DNA from: Petrocella sp024636985
Lineage (GTDB): Bacteria; Bacillota; Clostridia; Lachnospirales; Vallitaleaceae
DNA: 48,096 bases
Direction: 5' to 3'
NCBI GenBank assembly: GCA_024636985.1
Contig: JAGXFY010000056.1
Location: forward strand, 1-48,096
This document shows positions 1-8,491 of the stretch, in pieces. How positions within the stretch are numbered: position 1 is the first letter of the stretch; every line of letters starts with the position of its first letter. A model generated the notes under the pieces. It had not been told where the DNA came from. It saw only the letters and a list, made by a program, of their open reading frames with translations, and did no database searches. A program made the position numbers and the translations under genes.

Positions 1-297
1 GTCATACTCTAGCATGCGTCAAGGTCCTTTCCTTTCGAATCGTTCAGAAATATGAGCAGAGCTCATAACGAAGCGTAGCTTCTTTTCTTGTCCTCTAGTA
101 AAGTCTATTCCATGTTAATGCGTTGAAGCATCGCATTAACTATCAAGGAAGTCTTTCCTGCCGTAACAATTTGCTTTGCAAAGCGAGGCATAGCCTCTTT
201 GTTCAAATCAACCATAGCAAGTTATAGAATTATACATTATAATAAAATAAGAGATGTATAAACCGTAATAAAATGTAGGAGAGTAGGTGAAATCAGG
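1..297. other. gene-free structured leader region
   Basis: I find no credible gene here. The stretch holds a run of short perfect hairpins: ATGAGC-AGA-GCTCAT (52-66), GAAGC-GTA-GCTTC (70-82), GTTAATGCG with a 9-nt loop and CGCATTAAC (114-140), and GAGGC-ATA-GCCTC (185-197). Positions 220-245 are very AT-rich and offer TATAAT-like boxes on both strands (ATTATA at 229-234 for leftward, TATAAT at 238-243 for rightward transcription). I infer that 1-220 is the 5' leader of a leftward gene lying mostly outside the window. An ATG at 15-13 on the minus strand, preceded by AAGGA, could be its start, but only five codons are visible. Confidence 0.45.
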
Positions 298-1566
298 TTG
301 GTTTTAGAGCGTGAAATTTTGGAGAACATAAGGTATCGGGTATATCAAGTATTGGATCAACTGGGTCAACAAAGTTATGATTATCAACATGTTAGAAGTG
401 TCGAGCGTTTAAGTGATGAAATGGCGAAACGGCGGGGTTTGGATAGTGATATTGCCCAGATCATAGCCTTGCTTCATGATATGGGTCGAATCACTGAAAA
501 TGCAATGGGTAAAGAGCATGGTATTGTTGGAAGTAGGCTGGCTTTTAGATGGCTAACGGATTATGATGTAGAAGCGCCTATTAAGCAGACTGTGGTCGAT
601 GCGGTGGCCAAACACAATAAGAAAAAACAGATAGATGGTCCCTATGATGAATTAATTAAGGATTGCGATGCGTTAGCACATGAACTGGAGATTGGAGAAT
701 ATCTTCCGAAGTATGAGCAGATGAGATGTGAACAAGCTTATAAACTATTTTTCAAGTTGGTCATGAAAGATCTTGACGAAATAGATAGGATTTTTCAAGA
801 AAAATGGAGCGACTTATTTTGCGTTTTAAAAAGCCTAGATGAGCAAGCCCTTGATAGTAAACAAGTACATACTATTCGTACTGAGATTAGGACTTTAAGG
901 GCCATGATTTGGATGCTTAAGGGTTATCAGTCCAAAGGTGTTAAAAACTTGGATCATTTTCTTAAAGAAGTTTTTATTGATCTTGAACAGTCTAGAAAGC
1001 TTTCGGTATTTAGAAAGTCCTTAAAAAAAGCAGAAGCCTCCAACAAACTTATGGGGCAAGTTTCAAAGCTATTACAGGATGAAAATAAAAAAATGATAAG
1101 AAAAATTAGAAAAAGAACATTAAAGTGGGAAAAGTCAGTAGATAAAGTAAGTATTGGGTTAAAAGAAATACCTCAACATGAAGTTTTAGCTATAAAACAT
1201 AAAATACAAGAAGACATAAAAAAAGACTATGTATCTCTCCTTGAAAAAGTATCCATCAAGAATCTGAAATCATTACACAAGCTTAGGATATTCGGGAAAA
1301 AATTCTTGTATTTGGCGGAGTCAGGTGTTATTTTATTTTTAGATGAGCATGATGGTCAACTTTATAGTAATATTCATAGAACGGTTGGTGGGCTGAATGA
1401 TATTGAGGAGAACAAAAAGTTGCTTAAGATATTCATGAAGGAAAAGTCCATTTCTCTCAAGAAAAAAGAAATGGACCGACTACTGATATATTATGACAAG
1501 GAAACATCCAGATTGAAGCAAGAGATGAAATGGATGTTGTTTATGATGAAAAAGCGTTTTAAATAG
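298..1566 (+). CDS. HD domain-CHAD domain fusion protein
   Basis: 422 aa. The N-terminal half is an HD-type metal-dependent phosphohydrolase domain: H31, the H60-D61 doublet in LLHDMGR, H106 and the DCDALAH segment near 122-128. The C-terminal half (about 185-415) looks like a CHAD domain, a helical domain with conserved His and basic residues known to bind inorganic polyphosphate; visible signatures are VHTIRTEIRTLRAM (H191, R194, R198, R201) and LHKLRIFGKKFLYLAE (H327, R330, Y338). The start is TTG at 298, supported by AGGTGA at 285-290 with 7-nt spacing. It converges with the next gene, with only 4 nt between the stop codons. The substrate is unknown; a polyphosphate- or nucleotide-related phosphohydrolase is an inference from the fusion. 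Confidence 0.75.
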   Translation: MVLEREILENIRYRVYQVLDQLGQQSYDYQHVRSVERLSDEMAKRRGLDSDIAQIIALLHDMGRITENAMGKEHGIVGSRLAFRWLTDYDVEAPIKQTVVDAVAKHNKKKQIDGPYDELIKDCDALAHELEIGEYLPKYEQMRCEQAYKLFFKLVMKDLDEIDRIFQEKWSDLFCVLKSLDEQALDSKQVHTIRTEIRTLRAMIWMLKGYQSKGVKNLDHFLKEVFIDLEQSRKLSVFRKSLKKAEASNKLMGQVSKLLQDENKKMIRKIRKRTLKWEKSVDKVSIGLKEIPQHEVLAIKHKIQEDIKKDYVSLLEKVSIKNLKSLHKLRIFGKKFLYLAESGVILFLDEHDGQLYSNIHRTVGGLNDIEENKKLLKIFMKEKSISLKKKEMDRLLIYYDKETSRLKQEMKWMLFMMKKRFK

Positions 1567-1580
1567 ACGGCTATTTTTTT
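1561..1580 (+). terminator. hairpin formed by two convergent stop codons
   Basis: AAATAG (1561-1566), loop ACGG and CTATTT (1571-1576) form a 6-bp stem followed by more T residues to 1580. The stop codon of the HD-CHAD gene and the complementary stop of the leftward HerA-like gene pair with each other. The stem is short and AT-rich, so termination may be weak; it works mainly rightward, since the leftward side lacks a good T tract. Confidence 0.45.
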
Positions 1581-2998
1581 AATGAGCCAAGTATGCCTCG
1601 TATTAAGGACCGACCGACATGGGTACCAATGGATGAAGCTGTCGACTTCATAAATCGATCAAGGGGAGAATCTGTCTTTCGAACACTTTTCTTGGCCTCT
1701 TCCTTAGTGGTTAGACTATCTTGTGTGCGTAATGCTTTTTCTTTAAGGGCCTCATAAGCAGAATGGCGGTCGTAGCTTTGATTATATTTATTCTTAAAAT
1801 AAGACATATTGATATGCTTGATGACGGCCTCTTGCTCAGCAACGGGGCCGATTTTACTTTTTGGTGGCATAATATAGGCTCTCTCAACGATACTGGGTAT
1901 GCCCTTTTCATCTAAGAATGAGATCAATGCCTCACCAACACCTAGATTAGAAATCACATCTGCTGTATCAAAAGCTTCATTCTGTCTGAAAGTATCAGCT
2001 GCAACGCGCACCGCTTTTTGTTCTTTAGGTGTATAAGCACGTAAAGCGTGTTGAATTCTATTGCCTAATTGTGCCAATACAGATTCAGGAATATCTAGGG
2101 GATTTTGGGTAATGAAATAGATACCCACACCTTTTGAACGTATTAATTTCACAATCTGTTCGAACTTATCCAGTAATGATTTGGACATATCCTTGAAAAT
2201 CAAGTGCGCCTCATCAAAAAAGAATACCAGACGCGGTTTATCAAGATTGCCGACTTCATCGAGATCCTCGAAAAGTTCGGAGAGAAGCCATAGAAGGAAA
2301 GTAGAATAAAGACTAGGATTGGTAGAAAGCTTTGAGGATTCTAAAACATGAATCATACCATGCCCCATGTTGTCAAAAGTAAGTAGATCGTGAATATCAA
2401 AGGCAGGTTCTCCAAAAAAATGTTCAATGCCTTCTTGCTCCATGATGATGAGCTTTCGATGAATAGCACCCAGAGTCGCTTTACTTATACTTTTATACTG
2501 TCCTTCTAATTTGGAGCCGTTTTCAGTGATATGACCAAGGATAGCCAACAAGTCCTTAAAATCCAGTAGAAGTAGGCCATTTTCATCTGCAAATTTGAAA
2601 ATGGTATATAAAACTGAAGTCTGAACATCGTTGAGTGTGAGTAATTTACTGAGCATGAGTGGTCCCATATCTGAAACGGTTGCGCGAATCGGATGACCTT
2701 CTTCACCAAAGATATCCCAAAATGTAGTTGGATATGTTGTAAAAGCCACACGTTCAAGACCAATTTGCTCAAGGCGTTTTTGAAATTTATCGCTATGTGT
2801 ACCGGGTTCAATAAATCCTGTAAGATCTCCTTTTATATCCTGCATGAAAACAGGTATGCCCTCTTCACTAAAAGCTTCTGCCAGCACTTTTAAGGTTACA
2901 GTTTTCCCGGTACCGGTTGCTCCGGTAATAAGCCCGTGTCTGTTAATCATTTTTGGATTCATACTGATCTTTTTACTTACATTAATACCAATCTCCAT
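1571..2998 (-). CDS. HerA-like helicase/ATPase (DUF853 family)
   Basis: 475 aa from the chosen ATG. It has a Walker A motif GATGTGKT near residues 26-33 and a Walker B LVFFFDEAHLIF, followed by the ITQNPLDIPESVLAQLGNR segment typical of the DUF853/YjgR branch of HerA-FtsK-type P-loop ATPases. These are cytoplasmic hexameric-type ATPases whose substrate is mostly unknown. I chose ATG 2998 (protein begins MEIGINVSK) because GAGG lies six nucleotides upstream; a further in-frame ATG 21 codons earlier (3061) has no clear ribosome binding site. The C-terminal 70 residues are Lys/Arg-rich and probably a flexible tail. No neighbouring partner gene suggests a pathway. Confidence 0.8.
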   Translation of the reverse strand: MEIGINVSKKISMNPKMINRHGLITGATGTGKTVTLKVLAEAFSEEGIPVFMQDIKGDLTGFIEPGTHSDKFQKRLEQIGLERVAFTTYPTTFWDIFGEEGHPIRATVSDMGPLMLSKLLTLNDVQTSVLYTIFKFADENGLLLLDFKDLLAILGHITENGSKLEGQYKSISKATLGAIHRKLIIMEQEGIEHFFGEPAFDIHDLLTFDNMGHGMIHVLESSKLSTNPSLYSTFLLWLLSELFEDLDEVGNLDKPRLVFFFDEAHLIFKDMSKSLLDKFEQIVKLIRSKGVGIYFITQNPLDIPESVLAQLGNRIQHALRAYTPKEQKAVRVAADTFRQNEAFDTADVISNLGVGEALISFLDEKGIPSIVERAYIMPPKSKIGPVAEQEAVIKHINMSYFKNKYNQSYDRHSAYEALKEKALRTQDSLTTKEEAKKSVRKTDSPLDRFMKSTASSIGTHVGRSLIRGILGSLKK

Positions 2999-3123
2999 AA
3001 TACACCTCATACTTTTTCTTTTTTTATTATTAATCATAGCATAAAAGTAACAGGTTTTCATCTTGTAGATGGTAGGTTCAACAATAAAATTATTTTCTAA
3101 TAAGGAATAATTCTTACTACGAC

Positions 3124-3152
3124 TTGTCAGTGGAATAGGGCTGTGCTACAAT
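3124..3152 (+). promoter_or_regulatory. promoter of the shikimate kinase-like gene
   Basis: TTGTCA (3124-3129), 17-nt spacer, TACAAT (3147-3152). It overlaps the upstream in-frame ATG at 3143, which argues that translation starts at 3200. Confidence 0.6.
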
Positions 3153-3199
3153 CTATGAATTATAGAATCTTTCGAACATACGATTATGAAGGAGACAAT

Positions 3200-3691
3200 A
3201 TGAATATTATACTTATTGGTATGTCAGGGGCAGGAAAAAGTACCCTAGGCATCCTACTTGCAAAAGCGATAGGAAAAGAATTCCTTGATACCGACCTGCT
3301 CATTCAGAAAAAAACAGGAGAATTATTACAAAACACGATAGATCAACAGGGAATTGAAGCTTTACTTGAGATTGAAGAAAAAGTGATTCTATCGATGACG
3401 GCACAAAATACAGTGATTGCAACAGGTGGTAGCGTTATATATTCAGAAGCTGCTATGAACCATTTAAAAAAGTTAGGATTTATTATTTACCTTCATGTTC
3501 CGTTTGATGAAATTGAGAAAAGGGTCAATAACATTAAATCCAGAGGTATCATTATGCGCAAAGGTAGAAGTCTAAAAGATGTCTATGATGAAAGAACACC
3601 ACTTTATCGACATTATAGTGATGCTATTGTAGAGTGTGGTGGTAAGGATGTTGAAGCATGTGTTGAAGGGATTATACTCAAGATAGAATAA
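3200..3691 (+). CDS. shikimate kinase-like P-loop kinase
   Basis: 163 aa, the usual length for the shikimate kinase family. The P-loop GMSGAGKS (7-14), the DTD acid pair (30-32) and the late DERTPLY motif match family members. Two substrate-site features do not: the family motif G-E-x-x-F-R-x-x-E appears here as GIEALLEIE, so the shikimate-binding Arg is Leu, and the GGG loop is reduced to GGS (76-78). The ATP-binding half is therefore sound while the acceptor may differ from shikimate. The start at 3200 is set by AAGGAG five nucleotides upstream. No aromatic amino acid genes lie nearby. It could still be the organism's only shikimate kinase. Confidence 0.65.
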   Translation: MNIILIGMSGAGKSTLGILLAKAIGKEFLDTDLLIQKKTGELLQNTIDQQGIEALLEIEEKVILSMTAQNTVIATGGSVIYSEAAMNHLKKLGFIIYLHVPFDEIEKRVNNIKSRGIIMRKGRSLKDVYDERTPLYRHYSDAIVECGGKDVEACVEGIILKIE

Positions 3692-3790
3692 AAGATTGTC
3701 TTGAATGAACTTACCACTATATTCGTAGATGTAACACTGTGATTGATCAGCGCCTTTTCTTTCTCATTCGGTTCCGCGACCCTATTGTTC

Positions 3791-5290
3791 CTATATTTCC
3801 ATCAAAACAACAGCATCAAACTCATCTGTAATCTCTTGAGTTGGTGGTGCTGTGACGAGTGAAACGATTACTATGGCTATGAGTGCCACTATGAAAGCAG
3901 GTACAATCTCGTAAATTTGCCAAATAGCACCCTCAAAGTTTTTTGCAACCGTTATCCAGAAAATCACTGTCAAAGTGCCGGAGATCATGCCGGCCATAGC
4001 GCCCCATTTGTTCATACGCTTCCAAAAAAGTGATAGTAAAATAACCGGTCCGAATGCGGCCCCGAAACCTGCCCAAGCGTTAGAAACAAGCCCGAATACA
4101 GAGCTGTTAGGGTTAAGGGCAATAATGATAGCTATAACGGATACGATAGCGACAGACAGTCGGCCAACCAAAATTAATTCTTTGTCATCAGCCTTCTTTT
4201 TGAAAAATTGTTTATAAAAATCTTCGGAAATAGAAGAAGCTGTGACCAAGAGCTGTGAATCAGCGGTACTCATGCTAGCCGCCAGTATGGCTGATAAGAA
4301 GAGTCCGGATAAGATTGGTATGAACATACCATCCACCATATGCATGAATACCTTTTCAGCATCAGCAACAGGGGCATCAGCAAAATAGAGTCTACCAACC
4401 ATACCGACAAAGACAGCAGCAAAGAGCGTGAGAACAACCCAGATCATAGCGATGAGTCTGGCTTTTTTTATGTGGTCAGAGGACCGGGCTGCCATGAATC
4501 TGGCCAGTATATGGGGTTGACCAAAATACCCAAGTCCCCATGCCAAATTCGATAGGATGACTATAAAGGAAATATGGGTCACTGTTCCGGTTTCTCTAAA
4601 AAGATTCATATAGTTCACGTCAACAGCTTCAAGAGCTGCAAATGTCTCACCAAAACCACCAAGCTCTGCGACTGCAATAACAGGTACAACCATAAGTGCA
4701 ATAAACATCAAGATACCTTGAATGACGTCTGTTGATGAAACAGCCATAAATCCACCAAGAAATGTGTAGAGCACAATAACAAAGCCACCTAGAATCAAGG
4801 CATACATGTAAGGAATACCCATAACCAGTTCAAATAACTTAGCACCGGCTGCAAATTGTGCTGATGTGTAGACAGAAAAGAAGACAATAATGACCAAAGC
4901 TGAAACAACTCTTAGAATCTTAGTATCATCTCTGAAACGATTCTCAAAGAAGTCCGATAAAGTTAAGGAGTTTTTTGAAAGCTCAGTATATTGTCTTAAC
5001 CTTTTTGCGACCAATTTCCAATTAACGTAGGTACCCAGTGCCAAACCGATGCCAATCCAGGCTGCCTGTACACCGCCAAGATAGGCAGCGCCCGGTAAGC
5101 CAAGAAGCAGCCAACCACTCATATCAGAGGCCTGTGCGGACAAAGCTGTTGTCCAACTACCTAAATTTCTGCCGCCGAGCACGTAGTCGGAAAAATTACT
5201 GGTTTTACGATAGGCAATAAAACCAATCCCAATCATGCAAAGTAAATAAAAAGCCAAAACCATTAATTTCGTTACCTGTGAAACATCCAT
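3791..5290 (-). CDS. putP: sodium/proline symporter, PutP family
   Basis: 499 aa, a polytopic membrane protein of the sodium:solute symporter family (about 13 membrane segments). The stretch SDMSGWLLLGLPGAAYLGG in the second segment is the hallmark of PutP, where Na+ and proline are coordinated; FLGGFMAVSSTDVIQG and SAILAASMSTADSQLL also match the family. The role is Na+-driven proline uptake at the cytoplasmic membrane. ATG 5290 is preferred over 5308 because AGAGG lies eight nucleotides upstream of it. It is a single-gene unit with its own promoter. A betaine or other amino acid substrate is possible but less likely. Confidence 0.88.
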   Translation of the reverse strand: MDVSQVTKLMVLAFYLLCMIGIGFIAYRKTSNFSDYVLGGRNLGSWTTALSAQASDMSGWLLLGLPGAAYLGGVQAAWIGIGLALGTYVNWKLVAKRLRQYTELSKNSLTLSDFFENRFRDDTKILRVVSALVIIVFFSVYTSAQFAAGAKLFELVMGIPYMYALILGGFVIVLYTFLGGFMAVSSTDVIQGILMFIALMVVPVIAVAELGGFGETFAALEAVDVNYMNLFRETGTVTHISFIVILSNLAWGLGYFGQPHILARFMAARSSDHIKKARLIAMIWVVLTLFAAVFVGMVGRLYFADAPVADAEKVFMHMVDGMFIPILSGLFLSAILAASMSTADSQLLVTASSISEDFYKQFFKKKADDKELILVGRLSVAIVSVIAIIIALNPNSSVFGLVSNAWAGFGAAFGPVILLSLFWKRMNKWGAMAGMISGTLTVIFWITVAKNFEGAIWQIYEIVPAFIVALIAIVIVSLVTAPPTQEITDEFDAVVLMEI

Positions 5291-5347
5291 ATTATTTACC
5301 TCTCTCATTTTTTATTCATGAATAGTGATTCTATTCAATCTTCTAGC

Positions 5348-5376
5348 ATTATACAGGAAATAGGACGTGTAAACAA
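5348..5376 (-). promoter_or_regulatory. putP promoter
   Basis: On the minus strand: TTGTTT (5376-5371), 17-nt spacer, TATAAT (5353-5348), about 58 nt ahead of the putP start. Confidence 0.55.
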
Positions 5377-5505
5377 TAGTTTAGTCACAACATCCAATCG
5401 GATTAATGAAAGATACTGGTAGCTTCTTCTTCCTTGTGGTAAAATCATAATATCAAAAACAAGTGGTTGTAATAAACATTTAAGAATATAGAGTGGGGTA
5501 TGAGA

Positions 5506-6612
5506 ATGGATAAAAAGAAAATCAGAAGCATCATGTTTTTAATTACTTATGGTATTATACTGGTACTGATTATAGTTAAATTTGATTTGGTCATACAAAT
5601 GCTCGCAAAGGGTTTGAGTATAGCAATACCCATATTCATTGGTTTTTCAATTGCTTTTATTTTAAAAAGACCTTATAACTTTTTAATTAAGGTCTATGAG
5701 CACAGTATTAAAAATGAAAAATTAGTAAAAGCGGCTAAACCTCTAGCTTTGGCCTCGGTTTATCTTCTTTTTTTTGGCGTGGTTACTTTAATACTCGCCT
5801 TTGTTATCCCACAGTTTACAGATAGCGTTCGATTGCTCTATAAGAATATGGATGATTATGGTCGTAATCTTGAGAATCTAATAATGAATGTAGCAGAATA
5901 CTTAAAATTAGATAATTTTGATATGAGTAAGTTAGACAGTGCTTTAGAACAAGTACCGGATCTTGTGTCTGGCTTTGCGACAGGATTAATGCCAAAAATC
6001 TTTGATTTTACGACGAACTTTTTATCTACTGTGATCAATATTGTTATTGGATTTGTACTTTCTGTTTATTTATTGGCGGACAAGCGTCATCTAAAAAGTC
6101 AGTTTTATGATGCCATAAATGCTTATCTACCACAAGAAGTAGGAGAAAAACTTTTAAAAGTATTGCAGCTCTCCAATGAGACGTTTACAAAATTCATATC
6201 CGGCCAATTAACAGAAGCGGTTATCTTAGGTGTGCTTTGCTTTATAGGTATGTTGATTATGGGCTTTGAATATCCTATATTAATCAGTGTTATTATTGGG
6301 ATTACCAGTTTGATTCCTATTGTAGGGTCCATTATAGGTCTAATGCCGGCTTTGTTTATATTGTTAATGATTGAACCGATTCAAGCGCTTTGGTTTTTAC
6401 TTTTCATTATTGTCCTTCAACAGATAGAAGGTAACTTTATTTATCCGAAAGTAGTAGGTGGCAGCATTGGATTGCCACCCTTGTGGGTTCTGTTAGGCAT
6501 CATCATTGGGGGTGGACTTTTCGGTGTCCTAGGTATGCTCCTTGGTGTACCGGCATTATCGGTCATTTATCAGCTCTTAAAAGAAGACATCCATGCAAAA
6601 GTGCATGGATGA
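5506..6612 (+). CDS. AI-2E family transporter-like membrane protein (YtvI/PerM type)
   Basis: 368 aa with about seven to eight hydrophobic segments. The layout is typical of the AI-2E transporter (UPF0118) family: two N-terminal helices, a soluble amphipathic part (about 95-155), then the C-terminal core with ITSLIPIVGSIIGLMPA, LQQIEGNFIYPKVVGGSIGLPPLWVL and LGVPALSVIYQLL. Family members export small molecules or exchange ions; the substrate here cannot be read from sequence. GGGG at 5495-5498 suits ATG 5506 (7 nt) better than ATG 5500. The last eight codons lie inside a perfect inverted repeat. Confidence 0.82.
   Translation: MDKKKIRSIMFLITYGIILVLIIVKFDLVIQMLAKGLSIAIPIFIGFSIAFILKRPYNFLIKVYEHSIKNEKLVKAAKPLALASVYLLFFGVVTLILAFVIPQFTDSVRLLYKNMDDYGRNLENLIMNVAEYLKLDNFDMSKLDSALEQVPDLVSGFATGLMPKIFDFTTNFLSTVINIVIGFVLSVYLLADKRHLKSQFYDAINAYLPQEVGEKLLKVLQLSNETFTKFISGQLTEAVILGVLCFIGMLIMGFEYPILISVIIGITSLIPIVGSIIGLMPALFILLMIEPIQALWFLLFIIVLQQIEGNFIYPKVVGGSIGLPPLWVLLGIIIGGGLFGVLGMLLGVPALSVIYQLLKEDIHAKVHG
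6580..6611 (-). terminator. intrinsic terminator for the leftward secreted-protein operon
   Basis: CATCCATGCA (6588-6597), loop AAAG, TGCATGGATG (6602-6611): a perfect 10-bp stem. Read leftward it is followed by TCTTCTTTT, which fits an intrinsic terminator for the gene ending at 6635. It lies inside the last codons and the stop of the opposing AI-2E family gene. Confidence 0.65.
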
Positions 6613-6634
6613 GAATATAAGATGGTATTATATT

Positions 6635-8473
6635 TTACCACAAAGGTAAATTGTTCTTCGTGAGATAGCTTTCCTTGGACTGAATGAGTGCTTTAAAAAC
6701 CATGTCTTTTTCTCCATAAATGGCTTCAAGTAAATCGATACTAATCATAAGATCATTTCTTGTTAGTCTCGGATAATCCATTAATCCATAACGACCATCC
6801 GGCATATAGGCATACCATAGGTCCTGGTTGTCTTTTATCCAATAGATACTCGTATCATGAACAGCGGTTCGAATTTTGGAAGCCAGTTCAAGATAGGGGT
6901 ATTTTTGACTCGCATTATTTTGATTGTCTAAAAGTAAGCTATACGACAATAGAAAATTCATTTCAGTGACAAGATGGTTAAGGGATACGTGCGTGGGTGC
7001 ATGAGCAATTGTAGGATGATGGTAATCTTGAAGCAATAAACCACCATTCTTAGTAACAAAACTGAATCTGTCTCCATACCATATTAGAAAGTCCGCGTAA
7101 GCGGTTAGGCTTGCCATTAATTGATTGGATTCTTCCAAGGACAAAGATGGCACTTCTTCTTTGTCTGTATGATTATAAAACCGGTACATATCCAGAATGA
7201 ACAAAGCAGCATCTGTTGAAAATCGTGTGTCATAGAAACCGGCTTCAATACCATAATCATCATATAGCCATTTAGACTTTGGTTCTGTAATCCAAAAACC
7301 GGCATCATTTTGCTGAGGAAGGTTATGGTTGAGGCTCATAATACTAAGGGTTTCTAGGTGTGTGTTGGTCACTTCCTGCCCTCTTTTTTTCTGATTCTGT
7401 ATAGAGCTTATAAAGCGTTGCCCGATATGTTCTGCAGGTACACGCCAATAAGCCCTAGGTGCATACGGAACATAAGAAGACGGCACCTCATAATAAATGC
7501 CATCGGTTCTAAGCTTTCTAAATCGGTTCAAATCGGCAATACGTATGTCATCAGCGATGACAGAATCTTGGTCATTTGAAAAGGGTGAAATCTGGTTTAA
7601 AGACATTATACCCCAGTGTTCCGTTAGAGCCTTATGTGTTGTCGATTTTGGAAGCGGTAGCCTAGCGGTCCATTTTCTGCCATCGGTGCGTTTGGTTAGT
7701 AAGTTTGTAGGAGAAAGACCTAGGTTCTCAACAATAACATTGGCATCTAATAGGGTATAAACATCTACCATACCAAAACGCATTTGGCTTGAAAAAACGG
7801 CAGTCTTTGGTAATACAATAGCATCACTTCTAGCGGCTACAGGCTGCTGAAAGTCTGTTTTTAGAAGAGGTGTCCACTTGCTGGTCGTATTGTTTATGGT
7901 GTCTGCGTAGGTAATCTGATATAAATCATCTATTCTAATATGGCTAGTATCTTCAGTAGAATCAAAGGATTCAAAGATGGTCCAAGTAAGACCTAAGTCT
8001 TCTAATAATGGGGGATTTATTAGATCAGCACCCGTATCCATTAAAGGCGCATCTACAGAAGCCTGGGATAAGCTTAAATGATAAGAAAGATCCCCGTTTA
8101 AAAAATGTCTAAATTGTATATCTAGAAAGGCAACGGGTATCTCAGATTCTTTTTCTACGACTACAATGGGGTAATTGTAAGTGGTCATCATTACATCATC
8201 ATTAATCGAAATTTTAGTCTCATCAAGCTCTAAGAGGTAGTTAGGATGAATGGTGAGCATAGGTGTGAAAATGTCACTTAATTTGTCCGGTAGCGTCCAT
8301 ATGAAGTCGCCATTTGCATTTTGTTGTAGAGAGTCTTGAATGATGGTTGTTACCGGTACAGCTTTTTCATCAACAGCTAAGCTTGTATAAGCAGTGTGAG
8401 GCATAAAGCCTATAAGCAGTATAATCCATATAATGATGATGCTAAAGTGCTTGCAAATATTAATGTTTTTCAA
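6635..8473 (-). CDS. secreted protein of unknown function
   Basis: 612 aa. An N-terminal signal peptide (hydrophobic core IIIIWIILLIGFM, likely cleavage near AYTSLA) points to export. I do not recognise the family. The C-terminal third (about 370-600) is helical and rich in aromatic residues (YGIEAGFYDTRFSTDAALF, THVSLNHLVTEMNFLL), reminiscent of alpha/alpha-toroid carbohydrate-active enzymes such as epimerases or six-hairpin glycosidases; this is a weak structural guess. The start is TTG at 8473, well supported by GGAGG seven nucleotides upstream. It lies 18 nt behind the phospholipase-like gene, so it is the last gene of a three-gene envelope operon. Confidence 0.6.
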   Translation of the reverse strand: MKNINICKHFSIIIIWIILLIGFMPHTAYTSLAVDEKAVPVTTIIQDSLQQNANGDFIWTLPDKLSDIFTPMLTIHPNYLLELDETKISINDDVMMTTYNYPIVVVEKESEIPVAFLDIQFRHFLNGDLSYHLSLSQASVDAPLMDTGADLINPPLLEDLGLTWTIFESFDSTEDTSHIRIDDLYQITYADTINNTTSKWTPLLKTDFQQPVAARSDAIVLPKTAVFSSQMRFGMVDVYTLLDANVIVENLGLSPTNLLTKRTDGRKWTARLPLPKSTTHKALTEHWGIMSLNQISPFSNDQDSVIADDIRIADLNRFRKLRTDGIYYEVPSSYVPYAPRAYWRVPAEHIGQRFISSIQNQKKRGQEVTNTHLETLSIMSLNHNLPQQNDAGFWITEPKSKWLYDDYGIEAGFYDTRFSTDAALFILDMYRFYNHTDKEEVPSLSLEESNQLMASLTAYADFLIWYGDRFSFVTKNGGLLLQDYHHPTIAHAPTHVSLNHLVTEMNFLLSYSLLLDNQNNASQKYPYLELASKIRTAVHDTSIYWIKDNQDLWYAYMPDGRYGLMDYPRLTRNDLMISIDLLEAIYGEKDMVFKALIQSKESYLTKNNLPLW

Positions 8474-8491
8474 TGTTATGCCTCCATGTAG

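Noticed and set aside
1..15. Possible start of a leftward gene (ATG at 15-13 with AAGGA upstream)
   Set aside because: Only five codons are visible, so it cannot be supported as a gene; it is kept as a comment on the left-edge region.
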